This document shows, one piece after another, positions 9,326-18,155 of a DNA stretch of 64,000 nucleotides. The stretch's first letter is position 1. Each line of letters opens with the position of its first letter. The stretch covers positions 806,001 to 870,000 of the forward strand of contig NZ_JACHVV010000003.1 of assembly GCF_014190935.1 (NCBI RefSeq). Reading direction: 5' to 3'. The translations under genes and the position numbers were made by a program. The DNA is from Chryseomonas sp014190935. Lineage in GTDB: Bacteria > Pseudomonadota > Gammaproteobacteria > Pseudomonadales > Pseudomonadaceae. The notes beneath the pieces were generated by a model. The model was not told the DNA's origin. It saw only the letters and a program-made list of their open reading frames with translations, and searched no databases.

Positions 9326-9347
9326 AACGCCCCTTGCGAGGGGCGTT
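9326..9347. terminator. Hairpin between convergent secB and rarD
   Basis: A perfect nine-base stem, AACGCCCCT with AGGGGCGTT around TGCG, sits three bases before the rarD stop. T-tracts are weak on both sides. It probably serves both convergent genes. Confidence 0.6.
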
Positions 9348-9350
9348 CTG

Positions 9351-10238
9351 CTATCTGGCCTTCAGCTTGCGACTGGCGCGCCAGAGATCGAAGCTGAACA
9401 CGGCCAGGCCCGTCCAGATGCAGATGAAGGCGAACAGCCGCTCGCGAGGGAAGGGTTCGTCGTAGAGCCAGACCGCCTGGATCAGCACCAGGGTCGGTGC
9501 CAGGTACTGCAGAAAGCCCAGCGTCGAATAGGGCAGCTTGCGCGCCGCGGCGTTGAAGCATAGCAGGGGGATCAGGGTGACCGGCCCAGCCAGCACGATC
9601 AGCAGGCCCAGGGAGGACTGCCAGGTCTCGGCCTGCAGGCTCACCCCCGGGGTCAGCAGCGGCAGCGCGACCAGGGCGATCGGCACCAGCATCCAGCTCT
9701 CAACCACCATGCCCGGCAGGGCGGCCACCGGCGTCTGCCGCCGCACCAGGCCATAGAAGGCGAAACTCAGGGCCAGGGCCAGGGAGACCCAGGGCAGTTG
9801 CCCCAGGGTCCACAGCTGCTGGGCCACGCCCAGCACCGCGAGGCCCACGGCGATCCACTGCAGCGGACGCAGGCGCTCGCGGAGGATCACCAGGGCGAGC
9901 AGGATGTTGACCAGGGGATTGATGTAGTAGCCCAGGCTGGCCTCGACCACGTGGGCGTTGTTGACCGCCCAGATGTAGACCAGCCAGTTGCAGGCCACCA
10001 GGGCGCCGGACACCGCCAGCCAGAGCAGCCGTCGCGGGTGGGCGCGCAGCTCCGCCCACCAGCCGCGATGGCGCCAGACCAGCAGCAGCAGGGCGCTGAA
10101 CAGGGCGGACCAGAGGATGCGCTGGAACAGGATCTCGGTCGCCGGCAGGGCCGCCAGCAGTTTGAAAAACAGCGGAAACAAGCCCCATAGCCCGTAGGCG
10201 GTGAGGCCCAGGGCGTAACCCTGGCGCAAGGCAGACAT
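9351..10238 (-). CDS. rarD: RarD-type EamA family permease
   Basis: The product is 295 residues with about ten hydrophobic helices in two EamA repeats. The N-terminal GYALGLTAYGLWGLFPLFFK and the segment CNWLVYIWAVNNAHVVEASLGYYINPL mark the RarD branch of the drug/metabolite transporter superfamily in the inner membrane. The name comes from a chloramphenicol-sensitivity phenotype; the true substrate is not established. AAGGAC precedes the ATG. It stands alone between secB (convergent) and a repeat-rich intergenic region. Confidence 0.9.
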   Translation of the reverse strand: MSALRQGYALGLTAYGLWGLFPLFFKLLAALPATEILFQRILWSALFSALLLLVWRHRGWWAELRAHPRRLLWLAVSGALVACNWLVYIWAVNNAHVVEASLGYYINPLVNILLALVILRERLRPLQWIAVGLAVLGVAQQLWTLGQLPWVSLALALSFAFYGLVRRQTPVAALPGMVVESWMLVPIALVALPLLTPGVSLQAETWQSSLGLLIVLAGPVTLIPLLCFNAAARKLPYSTLGFLQYLAPTLVLIQAVWLYDEPFPRERLFAFICIWTGLAVFSFDLWRASRKLKAR

Positions 10239-10575
10239 GAGAGGTCCTTAGGCAGGCAACGATTTTTGTTTGGGGAGCATAGCTCAAGGGGTGGTCGGGT
10301 GTGGACTGAGGTGCTGCGCCTGTGGTGTGACCGTCGCGACGGTCGAGCACGGCCCTGGCGGTCCGCCGATGCGGCCACGCCTATGGAAACTCCCGTGCCT
10401 ACAGGAGCGGCCCGTGGCCGCGATCAGTGCTGTAGCCTGGAAAGCGGCGCAGTCCTTCATTGAAGAGTTCATCGCAGGGCCTACCCTCACCCCGGCCTTC
10501 TCCCAGAGGGAGAGATGAAGTTCGAGCCCGTAGCGTGGAAAACGGCGCAGCCTTTTCCACTGAGTCGCACAAAGA
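10239..10575. other. Intergenic stretch between rarD and srkA, no gene seen
   Basis: This is 337 bases between the rarD start and the srkA stop. The first half holds no recognisable element. The second half is made of REP-like repeats, listed separately. No open frame here has a believable ribosome-binding site or protein-like composition. Confidence 0.6.
10432..10562. repeat. REP-like composite repeat downstream of srkA
   Basis: Three blocks are visible. A degenerate GTAGCCTGGAAAGCGGCGC unit is at 10432-10452. A CCCTCACCCC...TCTCCC...GGGAGAGA unit is at 10482-10515. A 35-base unit at 10528-10562 contains the stem GTGGAAAA with TTTTCCAC. The 35-base unit recurs exactly, in reverse orientation, at 41449-41483, and the CTCTCCC-type unit recurs at 41396-41428 and 41518-41550. 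Such palindromic intergenic units are typical of REP/BIME elements, which act as mRNA-stabilising or terminator hairpins. No REP-associated transposase is in the window. Confidence 0.75.
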
Positions 10576-11550
10576 CTAGAACAATCGCAACGGCGCCTCG
10601 TCCAGGGCGGCGCGCTGTTCGCGCAGGGTGAGGATCTGGTCGCCCCAGTAGCGTTCGCTGCCGAACCAGGGAAAGCTCTTGGGAAAGGCCGGATCGTCCC
10701 AGCGACGCGCCAGCCAGGCGCTATAGTGCATCAGCCGCAGGGTGCGCAGCCCCTCGATCAGGGCCAGCTCGCGCGGCTGGAAGTCGTGGAATTCCTCGTA
10801 GCCGTCCATCAGCTCGGACAGCTGCGTCAGCCGTTCCTGGCGATCGCCGGCCAGCAGCATCCAGAGATCCTGCATGGCCGGGCCGTGGCGGCAGTCGTCG
10901 AGGTCGACGATATGGTAGGCGTCATCGCGGCAGAGCAGGTTGCCCGGATGGCAGTCGCCGTGCAGGCGGATGACGTCGTAGCTGACGCTTTCGAAGAGTT
11001 CGTCGAGGCGCTGGAGCAGGTCGCGCGCCACCGATTCATAGGCCGGCAGCAGGCTCTGGGGAATGAAGTTGCCAGTCAGCAGCGTATCCAGAGAGGCATG
11101 GCCGTAGCCCTGGACGTCCAGCGTCTCGCGGTGCTGGAAGGGTCGGCTGGCGCCCACCGCGTGCAGGCGACCCAGCAACTGGCCAAGGCGATGCAACTGG
11201 TTGAGATCACCCGGCTCCGGCGCCCGCCCGCCGCGGCGGGGAAAGAGCGCGAAGCGGAAGCCGGCATGGCTGAACAACGTCTGGCCGTCACGCTGCAAGG
11301 GCGCGACCACGGGCACCTCGCGTTCTTCCAGCTCAGCGGAAAAGGCGTGTTCTTCCAGAATGGCCGCATCGGTCCAGCGATCCGGCCTATAGAACTTGGC
11401 GATCAGCGGGGTCTCGCCTTCGATGCCGATCTGGTAGACGCGATTCTCGTAGCTGTTGAGGGCCAGCACCCGGGCATCGCTGAGATAGCCCAGGCTTTCG
11501 ATGGCGTCGATGACGAGGTCGGGACTCAGATTTTCGAACGGATGAGACAT
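10576..11550 (-). CDS. srkA: Stress response kinase A (YihE family)
   Basis: The product is 324 residues, against 328 for the E. coli protein. It is a Ser/Thr protein kinase with an aminoglycoside-phosphotransferase fold; in E. coli SrkA limits stress-induced cell death. Visible are the N-terminal lobe ENRVYQIGIEGETPLIAKFYRPDRW with the ATP-binding Lys near residue 52, the catalytic LHGDCHPGNLL (about residue 200) and the metal-binding DLDDC. Start 11550 is chosen because GAGGAG sits seven bases upstream; a further ATG six codons earlier has none. It is monocistronic, followed by REP-like repeats. Confidence 0.93.
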   Translation of the reverse strand: MSHPFENLSPDLVIDAIESLGYLSDARVLALNSYENRVYQIGIEGETPLIAKFYRPDRWTDAAILEEHAFSAELEEREVPVVAPLQRDGQTLFSHAGFRFALFPRRGGRAPEPGDLNQLHRLGQLLGRLHAVGASRPFQHRETLDVQGYGHASLDTLLTGNFIPQSLLPAYESVARDLLQRLDELFESVSYDVIRLHGDCHPGNLLCRDDAYHIVDLDDCRHGPAMQDLWMLLAGDRQERLTQLSELMDGYEEFHDFQPRELALIEGLRTLRLMHYSAWLARRWDDPAFPKSFPWFGSERYWGDQILTLREQRAALDEAPLRLF

Positions 11551-11660
11551 GGCGCGCTCCTCGGTCACGGGGGACGATGGCGATTGCCACCCTGCATCCG
11601 GGAGATGCTAGCGCATGCCCGAGCCCCATGGCGAAGGCTCGAGCGCTATCCGCTCGCCGG

Positions 11661-13550
11661 TCAGGCGCCGATCACACCGCCGTCTTCGCGGGTAATGACC
11701 ATCACCGAAGAGCGCGGCTGACCGTTCGGCTGGGCCTCGGGAAAGGTCGAGCCGCCTTCTTCGCCAGGGTGCTGGATGCCAACGAACATCGTCCGATAGT
11801 CCGGCGAGAAGGCCAGGCCGGTGACCTCGCAACCGACCGGGCCGACCAGGAAGCGGCGCATCTCGCCGCTGCGCGGATCGGCGCAGAGCATCTGGTTGTT
11901 GCCCATGCCCTCGTAGTCGCCCTTGTTGCTGTACTTGCCATCGGTGAGCACCCACAGCCGGCCGGCGGCGTCGAAGCCCAGGCCATCGGGACTGTTGAAC
12001 ATGTTCTCGGCATTGATCTGCTGCGAGCCCGCTTCCGGCTTGCCCGGGTGCACCTTGGGATTGCCGGCGATGACGAACAGGTCCCAGTCGAAGCTCAGGG
12101 CCGCGGCATCGTCGTCGCGCTCGCGCCAGCGCACGATCTGGCCGTAGAGGTTGTTGGCGCGGGGATTGGGGCCGCCCACCGGCATGCCGTCCTCACCACG
12201 CTTGGTGTTGTTGGTCAGGGTGCAATAGACCTGGCCGTCCTTGGGGCTGACGGCGATCCACTCCGGACGGTCCATGCGCGTGGCGCCGACCTGGGTGCCG
12301 GCCTGGCGGGCGTGGATGAGCACCTCGGCCTGGCTGGCGAAGCCGTTGGCGGCGGTCAGGCCGTTCTCGCCATGCACCAGCGGCAGCCACTGGCCGCGGC
12401 CCTTGGGACGGTTCGGGTCACGATCGCCTTCGTCGAAGCGCGCGACATAGAGGGTGCCGTGATCGAGCAGCTCGCGATTGGCCTTGGGATCGTCCTGCAG
12501 GCGATCGCGGCTGACGAACTTGTAGATGAATTCACCACGCTCGTCGTCGCCCATGTAGACCACCACGCGGCCATCGCGGGTGCGGGTCAGGGCGGCGTTC
12601 TCGTGCTTGAAGCGACCCAGGGCGGTACGCTTGACCGGTTTGGCCTGGGGGTCGAAGGGGTCGATCTCGGTGATCCAGCCGTGGCGATTGAGTTCGTTGG
12701 GATTCTGCGCCAGGTCGAAGCGGTCGTCGTGCAGGTGCCAGTCATTCTCCACGCTGGCGTGCTTGACGCTGTAGCGCTTCTGGGCGGCGTCGAATTTCAG
12801 ATTGGCATCGCGACTGCCGAAGACGTCGGTGAAGTTTTCTTCGCAGGTCAGGTAGGTGTGCCAGGGCGTGGCGCCGCTGGAGCAATTCTGGAAGGTGCCC
12901 AGCACCTCGCGTCCGGCCGGGTCGGCGGCGGTCTTGAGCAGGTCGTGACCGGCGGCTGGACCGCTGACGGCGATGAGCGTATTGCCATGCACGCGACGGT
13001 TATAGGTCGAGCCCTGGACGAAATGCCACTGGCCATCCACGCGCTTAACCTCGATCACCGAGACGCCCTCGGCGGCCTGGGCCTTGCGGGTGTCTTCCAG
13101 GGACTTGGGTGGCGTGCCGTGGCTGAGCAGATAGCGGTAGTTGGTGTATTCGTTGTTGATCGCCATCAGTGCCCGATCCGGATCGTTCGGGAAGGGATAG
13201 AAGGCCATGCCGTCGTTGTTGTCGCCGAATTGCACCGCCTGGTCGGCGGCGCTGGGGCTGCCATCGGGGCGGAAGGCCGGGCCGTCGGCATGCAGCGGCT
13301 GGCCCCAGCTGATGAGCACGCTGGCGCGATAGCCGGGCGGCACCACCAGGGTGTCGGCGGTGGAGGCGGGGATGTTGGCGAAGCCGATCAGCGGATTGCC
13401 CGAGGCCTCGCTGACCGCGTCGGCCAGGGCGCTGCGACCGAGCAGGCCGCCGCCCAGGAACAGGGCGGCGCCGGCCAGGGCGCCGGCGCCGATGAAGCGG
13501 CGGCGGCTGAGGTGGACGAGGCGTTCGAGATCGGTCTGGTCGTTATGCAT
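11661..13550 (-). CDS. phoX: PhoX-type alkaline phosphatase (DUF839), Tat-exported
   Basis: The product is 629 residues. A twin-arginine signal SRRRFIGAGAL lies at about residues 15-25, followed by a hydrophobic stretch ending SALA, so the folded enzyme is exported by Tat. The rest matches the DUF839/PhoX family: YRASVLISWGQPLHAD, NNDGMAFYPFP, NEYTNYRYL, TYLTCEENF, CSSGATPWHTYLT and the C-terminal SPDYRTMFVGIQHPGE. PhoX is a Ca/Fe-dependent monoesterase that frees phosphate from organic esters. A Pho box with a well-placed -10 lies 46-63 bases upstream, which points to PhoB control during phosphate starvation. Confidence 0.92.
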   Translation of the reverse strand: MHNDQTDLERLVHLSRRRFIGAGALAGAALFLGGGLLGRSALADAVSEASGNPLIGFANIPASTADTLVVPPGYRASVLISWGQPLHADGPAFRPDGSPSAADQAVQFGDNNDGMAFYPFPNDPDRALMAINNEYTNYRYLLSHGTPPKSLEDTRKAQAAEGVSVIEVKRVDGQWHFVQGSTYNRRVHGNTLIAVSGPAAGHDLLKTAADPAGREVLGTFQNCSSGATPWHTYLTCEENFTDVFGSRDANLKFDAAQKRYSVKHASVENDWHLHDDRFDLAQNPNELNRHGWITEIDPFDPQAKPVKRTALGRFKHENAALTRTRDGRVVVYMGDDERGEFIYKFVSRDRLQDDPKANRELLDHGTLYVARFDEGDRDPNRPKGRGQWLPLVHGENGLTAANGFASQAEVLIHARQAGTQVGATRMDRPEWIAVSPKDGQVYCTLTNNTKRGEDGMPVGGPNPRANNLYGQIVRWRERDDDAAALSFDWDLFVIAGNPKVHPGKPEAGSQQINAENMFNSPDGLGFDAAGRLWVLTDGKYSNKGDYEGMGNNQMLCADPRSGEMRRFLVGPVGCEVTGLAFSPDYRTMFVGIQHPGEEGGSTFPEAQPNGQPRSSVMVITREDGGVIGA

Positions 13551-13579
13551 GCTGATGGCTCCCTCACAGTGTGCAGGCG

Positions 13580-13613
13580 AGGCTAGTCAGACTAAATGAC
13601 GTTTTGGTGACAT
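13580..13613 (-). promoter_or_regulatory. Pho box and -10 of phoX
   Basis: On the minus strand ATGTCACCAAAACGTCAT (13613-13596) fits the PhoB box of two seven-base repeats near CTGTCAT separated by four bases. Ten bases further is TAGCCT (13585-13580), a TAnnnT -10 at the spacing used when PhoB replaces the -35. It lies just after the comF stop and upstream of a known Pho-type gene, which strengthens the call. Confidence 0.65.
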
Positions 13614-13615
13614 GG

Positions 13616-14340
13616 CTACTCGCCGGGTGGCAGCGTCCGCGCCAGGCAATAGACATCGACCCGCCGGGCGCCCGCGCGCTGGAGCAGGCGCGCCAGGCTG
13701 TCGGCGGTGGCGCCGGTGGTGAGGACATCGTCCACCAGGGCCAGGTGGCGACCCTCCAGCTGGGCATCTTCCACCAGGGCGAAGGCCTGCTTGAGATTGC
13801 GCCGTCGCTCGCTGGCGCTCAGGCCCTGCTGGCTGTGCTGCTCCAGCAGGCCGCTATCCACCGGCAGTTGCAGGCTCCTGCCGAGCCAGCCGGCCAGCAG
13901 CGCGGCCTGGTTGAAACCGCGTTGGCGCAGGCGCAGCGGGGCGAGGGAACCGGCAGCAGCAATGCCGGGCGCGGCTGGCCTTCGTCGAACAGGTGCTGCA
14001 GATGCCGCGCCAGCAGTGCGCCGGCCAGGCGGCCGAGACTGCCCTGGTCGCGGTGCTTGAATCTGTTGATCAGGGTGTCGACCGGAAAGGCATAGCGCCA
14101 GGGCGCCAGTACCTGGTCGAAGGCCAGTGGCTTGGCCAGGCAGCCACCACAGAGCAGGCCGTCCACTGGCAGAGGCAGGGCGCAGCAGCGGCAATGGGGG
14201 CCGAGCCAGGGCAATTCGCTGTCGCAGCCTTCGCACAGCGGCAGTCCGGCCGCTAGCCAGGCGCCGCAGAGCGCGCAACCGGTTCCGGGGCGCAGGCGTT
14301 GCCAGTGACGCTTCAGCGCGAGAGAAAGGGGTGGGGGCAT
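13616..14340 (-). pseudogene. ComF family phosphoribosyltransferase-like gene, frameshifted
   Basis: The two halves of a ComF/GntX-type protein lie in different frames. The N-terminal half (14340 to about 13950) starts MPPPLSLALK and carries zinc-knuckle cysteines (CALCGAW, CEGC, CRCC, CGGCL) and the NRFKHRDQGSLG stretch, reaching LLLPVP. The C-terminal half continues one base out of frame with LRLRQRGFNQAALLA, the PRPP-binding LALVDDVLTTGAT and ends at 13616. Adding one C in the short C-run at 13945-13947 (minus strand) would join them as VPLAPLRLRQ. It is therefore either a recent single-base deletion or a sequencing error. If intact, the family's role is in DNA uptake or phosphoribosyl transfer. 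Confidence 0.85.
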
Positions 14341-14398
14341 GACGGCTTCCGTGCCGAGCGAAGACCCTACTGTGCCAGGCGGCTGGCCTTGCGACCAG

Positions 14399-14695
14399 TC
14401 AGCCGCGGATCAGCCAGCTCATCACCATCAGGCCGAGGATCAGCCAGATGACGCCGCCCACCACCGAGCGAGCCATGAAGGCGCGTACCGCGGCGTAGAG
14501 CAGCAGCAGGCCGATGGCCAGGACCACGAAGCTGATATAGGAGTCGTCCATGCCGATGGAGCGGGCCATGCCATGGAGGAAGTCGTGCACGGCGTCAGCG
14601 AGGCCGCCGAGGACCGAGCCGAACAGATCGATGATGAAACGGATGACCTGGCCGAGCGCGGCGCCGAGCCAGTCGAAAAAGCCTTCAGTACGCAT
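14399..14695 (-). CDS. Small inner-membrane protein, 98 residues, unknown function
   Basis: The ATG at 14695 is preceded by CCGGAAAC at a workable distance. The protein has an amphipathic N-terminal half (FFDWLGAALGQVIRFIIDLF), a linker, and two predicted membrane helices (about 53-73 and 78-95, the last GGVIWLILGLMVMSWL). I do not recognise a named family with certainty. It lies 58 bases upstream of the comF-like gene on the same strand, and the alpha/beta hydrolase gene diverges from it. Codon choice matches the neighbours, and the hydrophobic layout supports a real protein. Confidence 0.7.
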   Translation of the reverse strand: MRTEGFFDWLGAALGQVIRFIIDLFGSVLGGLADAVHDFLHGMARSIGMDDSYISFVVLAIGLLLLYAAVRAFMARSVVGGVIWLILGLMVMSWLIRG

Positions 14696-14807
14696 GGATG
14701 TTTCCGGATCCTTGGCAATGTCCCTTGGAACCCGCGAAGCCCGCCGGGTTCGCTGGTGATCCGCGCTACACTGCGCGTTTTCCGCAGTGTCTCTCAAGTC
14801 CCCCGTG

Positions 14808-15509
14808 ATGACCGCTACCGATTCCCTTCCGCTGATCCTGCTTCCCGGCCTGCTCTGTGACAGCCGTCTCTGGGCCACCCAAGCCGCCGACCTGGCCGAC
14901 GTCTGTCCGGTACTCATTCCTGACCTCACCCGCGATCTGGGCATCGCCGTCCTGGCGCGCCGGGTGCTGGCCGAGGCGCCCCCGCGCTTCGCCCTAGGCG
15001 CGCTGTCCATGGGCGGCTACGTGGCCTTCGAGATCCTGCGCCAGGCGCCGGAGCGGGTGGCGCGACTGGCGCTGTTCGACACCATGGCCAGCCCGGATGC
15101 CCCCGAGCGCGCCGCCCAGCGCCGCGCCATGCTCGAACTGGCCGAGCGCGGGCGTTTCCTCGGTATTAGTCCGCAACTGCTGCCGCGGCTGATCCACGCC
15201 TCGCGCCTGGGCACGCCGGTGGCCGACACCGTGCTGGCCATGGGCAAGGCAGTGGGCAAGGAGGCCTTCCTGCGCCAGCAGCAGTCGATTATCGACCGCC
15301 CCGATTCGCGGCCAACCCTGGCGCAGATTCGCATCCCGACCCTGATCGTGGTCGGCGCCCAGGACCAGCTCACGCCGCCGGCCGAAGCCGAGCTCATGCA
15401 CGCTGGTATCCGGGACTCGCGCCTGGTGGTGCTGGACGACTGCAGTCACCTGCCGCCGCTGGAAGTGCCGGAGCGGACCACGGCGCTGCTGCGGGAATGG
15501 CTGGCCTGA
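14808..15509 (+). CDS. Alpha/beta hydrolase
   Basis: The product is 233 residues from ATG 14808; an in-frame GTG at 14787 would add seven residues, and neither has a clear ribosome-binding site. The fold is shown by the oxyanion strand LILLPGLLCDSRLW, the nucleophile elbow GALSMGGYVAFE (Ser67), the acid GAQDQLTPPAEAELM and the C-terminal His in DCSHLPPLE. This family includes BioH and many esterases. Nothing in the neighbourhood fixes the substrate. It has no signal peptide, so it is cytoplasmic. Confidence 0.82.
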   Translation: MTATDSLPLILLPGLLCDSRLWATQAADLADVCPVLIPDLTRDLGIAVLARRVLAEAPPRFALGALSMGGYVAFEILRQAPERVARLALFDTMASPDAPERAAQRRAMLELAERGRFLGISPQLLPRLIHASRLGTPVADTVLAMGKAVGKEAFLRQQQSIIDRPDSRPTLAQIRIPTLIVVGAQDQLTPPAEAELMHAGIRDSRLVVLDDCSHLPPLEVPERTTALLREWLA

Positions 15510-15579
15510 CCCCTCGTCGCGGGCGCTGAACCCGGGCGCCAGGCGGACCTCCATTGGCAAAGCCCTGTTGGAGTCCCGC

Positions 15580-16167
15580 ATGTCGCCTCAACCGCCGCTT
15601 TCCATCCTTTCCCTGGTGCTGGGCCTGGCACCTGCCACCCTGGCCCTGGCCGCGCCGGTGGTTGCCGGTCAGCCCGAGCTACTGCACTTCGCCGATGACG
15701 GCATCATCCCCAACAGCCGCCTACCGGTGCTGCTCTATCGTAAGGTCCCGCTGCCGGGTAGCGACCGCGCCGCGGCCTTAGAACGGCTGTTTACCGCCAA
15801 TGCCTGGCCGCCGCAGTGGCGCTATGGCGTCTACCGCTATCATCACTATCACCCCAATGCCCATGAGGTGCTGGGTGTGGCCAGCGGCCAGGCACGGCTG
15901 CGCCTCGGCGGCGAACAGGGGCAGGATGTGCAGGTGACTGCGGGCGATGTGGTGGTGCTGCCAGCGGGGACCGGGCACCGCAATCTGGAATCCAGCGCGG
16001 ATTTCCTGGTGGTGGGCGCCTATCCGCCCGATCAGCAGGACTTCATCACCCAGCGCGCCGATCCGGCCGCCCATGCCCGCGCTCTCGAACTCATCGCCCA
16101 GGTACCTATGCCAGTAAGCGATCCAGTGACCGGACGGGAAGGGGCGCTACCTGGGCTCTGGCGCTAG
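15580..16167 (+). CDS. Cupin-domain protein of the YjlB type, exported
   Basis: The product is 195 residues. ATG 15580 has GGAG six bases upstream. A signal peptide or anchor occupies about residues 1-30 (ending ALAAPVVA), which is unusual for YjlB-like proteins. The single cupin barrel is visible as YHHYHPNAHEVLGVASGQARL (metal-ligand His and Glu) and VVLPAGTGHRNLE (third His). The function is unknown; such cupins often bind a metal. It converges on the DUF1810 gene with a four-base overlap. Confidence 0.78.
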   Translation: MSPQPPLSILSLVLGLAPATLALAAPVVAGQPELLHFADDGIIPNSRLPVLLYRKVPLPGSDRAAALERLFTANAWPPQWRYGVYRYHHYHPNAHEVLGVASGQARLRLGGEQGQDVQVTAGDVVVLPAGTGHRNLESSADFLVVGAYPPDQQDFITQRADPAAHARALELIAQVPMPVSDPVTGREGALPGLWR

Positions 16168-16586
16168 CAGAGTCGGGTCAGGGTGGCTTCGTCCGGCCGC
16201 CCGGCGAAAAAGGTCTTCAGCGCCTGGCGAAAGGGCTCGGGGTCTTCGGCCACGGCAGCGAAGAGGGTCAGGCAGGAATGGAATTTGAGATCGTCCGGCT
16301 GGCCGAACAGCGCCGTGGCGGATAGCTCCGGATGCTCCAGCGCGGCGGCGGTGATCTCCCGCAGCCGTGGCCCCAGCAAGGGATGCGCCAGATAGGCACT
16401 GGCCTCGTCGCGGAAGGCGATGGCGTAGTGCTGTGCCGTCTCGCTGCGCCCGAGTCCCTGGATCTGCGGAAAGACAAACCACATCCAGTGGCTGCGTTTG
16501 CGGCCGGCGCGGATCTCCGCCAGGGCGGTGGCGTAGGTGTCGGCCTGGGCGTCGAGGAAGCGTTGCAGGTCGTGAGCGGCGGGCAT
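16164..16586 (-). CDS. DUF1810 family protein
   Basis: The product is 140 residues. The signature of the family (COG5579) is clear: LQRFLDAQADTYATALAEIRAGRKRSHWMWFVFPQI, then YAIAFRDEASAYLAHPLLGPRL and DDLKFHSCLTLF. It is a small cytoplasmic protein of unknown biochemical role. GGAG lies seven bases before the ATG. It overlaps the convergent cupin gene by four bases and is followed upstream by an MHS transporter on the same strand. Confidence 0.85.
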   Translation of the reverse strand: MPAAHDLQRFLDAQADTYATALAEIRAGRKRSHWMWFVFPQIQGLGRSETAQHYAIAFRDEASAYLAHPLLGPRLREITAAALEHPELSATALFGQPDDLKFHSCLTLFAAVAEDPEPFRQALKTFFAGRPDEATLTRLC

Positions 16587-16656
16587 GGGAAAACTCCGGG
16601 CCTTTTGCCTATCGGCAGGCCGGCCCGGAGGAAGTGCCGGTCATTAGACGAGCGGT

Positions 16657-17991
16657 TTAGCCTCGCACCGGGCGATAAGCCGTTTCACCGCCTTCGCCGA
16701 CCTCGTCCAGATCGATACGCGAGGTCTCGGGCAGACTCAGGCCACCGACCAGGCCAAGCAGGGCGATCAGGATCAGGTAGAGCGCCGGCGAGAGGTTGCT
16801 GCCGGTGGTGCCGATCAGCCAGGTCGCCATCAGCGGCGCGGTGCCACCGAAGATAGTGTAGGCCAGGTTGTAGGTGATGGCGCCTGCGGTGTAGCGGGTG
16901 CGGGTGGGGAAGATCTCGCTGAGCAGCGGCGCGGTTACCACGTTGCACAGCACCGCCCCGGCGCCCAGCAGCAGACTGCCCAGCAGGGCGCTGCCGAACT
17001 GCCCACTGCTGGCCAGCAGCAGCGCCGGATAGACGCCTACCGCCAGGACCAGACTGGCCAGCACCGTGGTCATGCGCCGGCCGATACGGTCGGTGACGCG
17101 CCCCAGCACCGGGCAGGCGGCCGCGGCCGCGAACAGGGTGATCAGGCTGATGGCCAGGGCCGCGGCCCGGTCGAAGCCGCCGGCCAGTTGCAGGTAGGTG
17201 GAGAAGTAGGTGGTGAACATATAGAAGGACAGCGCCGTCAGCGAGATGAAGGCGCCCAGGCGCAGGATCGAGCGACCCTGCAGCCTGAGTGTCTCGCCCA
17301 GCGGCGAATGGCTGACCTCATGGTCCGCTTCCAGTGCCTGGAAGGCCGGCGTCTCGTCCAGCTTCAGCCGCAGATAGAGGCCGATCAGGCCCAGCGGCGC
17401 GGCGGCCAGGAAGGGGATGCGCCAGCCCCAGTCGGCCATGGCCGCGGCGCCCAGCAGCCGCTCCAGGCCCCAGGCGGTCAGGGCCGCGCTGGCGAAGGCG
17501 AGAAAGGTCGAGACCGGTACGAAGCTGCCATAGCGCCCGCGCCGATCGCGTGGCGAATGCTCCATCACGTAGGCGCAGGCCCCGGCGTATTCGCCCCCGG
17601 CGGAAAAGCCCTGGGCGCAGCGGATCAGCGTCAGCAGGATCGGCGCCCAGATGCCGATGGTGGCGTAGCTGGGCAGGATGCCGATCAGGGCGGTGGCGCC
17701 GGCCATGATCAGGATGGTCAGCGCCAGGGTGCGCTTGCGGCCGATGCGGTCACCCAGCAGACCGAAGACGATGCCGCCCAGCGGCCGGAAGGCAAAGGCC
17801 ACGGCGAAGACGGCAAAGGTCTTGAGCAGGCCGGCGGTGGCATCGCCACTGGGAAAGAAGTGCGCCGCGAGCAGGGTGGCGAGAAAGCCGTAGAGGGCGA
17901 AATCGAACCATTCGACGAAATTGCCGATGGACGCGGCGGAGATGACCTTGCGCAGGGTGGCGGGTGAAACGGAAGTCGCTGTCTGGCTCAT
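16657..17991 (-). CDS. MFS transporter, metabolite:H+ symporter (MHS) family
   Basis: The product is 444 residues with twelve predicted membrane helices. The N-terminal SAASIGNFVEWFDFALYGFLA and the loop GLLGDRIGRKRTLALT between helices 2 and 3 are characteristic of the MHS family (ProP, KgtP, citrate and shikimate carriers). QGFSAGGEYAGACAYVMEHSP between helices 4 and 5 is also typical. It imports an organic acid or osmolyte with protons; the substrate cannot be told from sequence or neighbours. GAGG precedes the ATG. A thioredoxin gene diverges from it. Confidence 0.88.
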   Translation of the reverse strand: MSQTATSVSPATLRKVISAASIGNFVEWFDFALYGFLATLLAAHFFPSGDATAGLLKTFAVFAVAFAFRPLGGIVFGLLGDRIGRKRTLALTILIMAGATALIGILPSYATIGIWAPILLTLIRCAQGFSAGGEYAGACAYVMEHSPRDRRGRYGSFVPVSTFLAFASAALTAWGLERLLGAAAMADWGWRIPFLAAAPLGLIGLYLRLKLDETPAFQALEADHEVSHSPLGETLRLQGRSILRLGAFISLTALSFYMFTTYFSTYLQLAGGFDRAAALAISLITLFAAAAACPVLGRVTDRIGRRMTTVLASLVLAVGVYPALLLASSGQFGSALLGSLLLGAGAVLCNVVTAPLLSEIFPTRTRYTAGAITYNLAYTIFGGTAPLMATWLIGTTGSNLSPALYLILIALLGLVGGLSLPETSRIDLDEVGEGGETAYRPVRG

Positions 17992-18155
17992 GGCGGGCCT
18001 CGGGAAAGGGCGGAGACGGAGGCAGAAATGGAGCGCCTTGTTTTATTGTCATGAAATCGGGGCGTACCGCAGGATCGACCCTAGTCCTTTTGCCGTGACC
18101 GAGCAGTCCCGCCAGCGACTTGTCCACCGTTGGAACCGACTTCAGGAGCCCCGCC

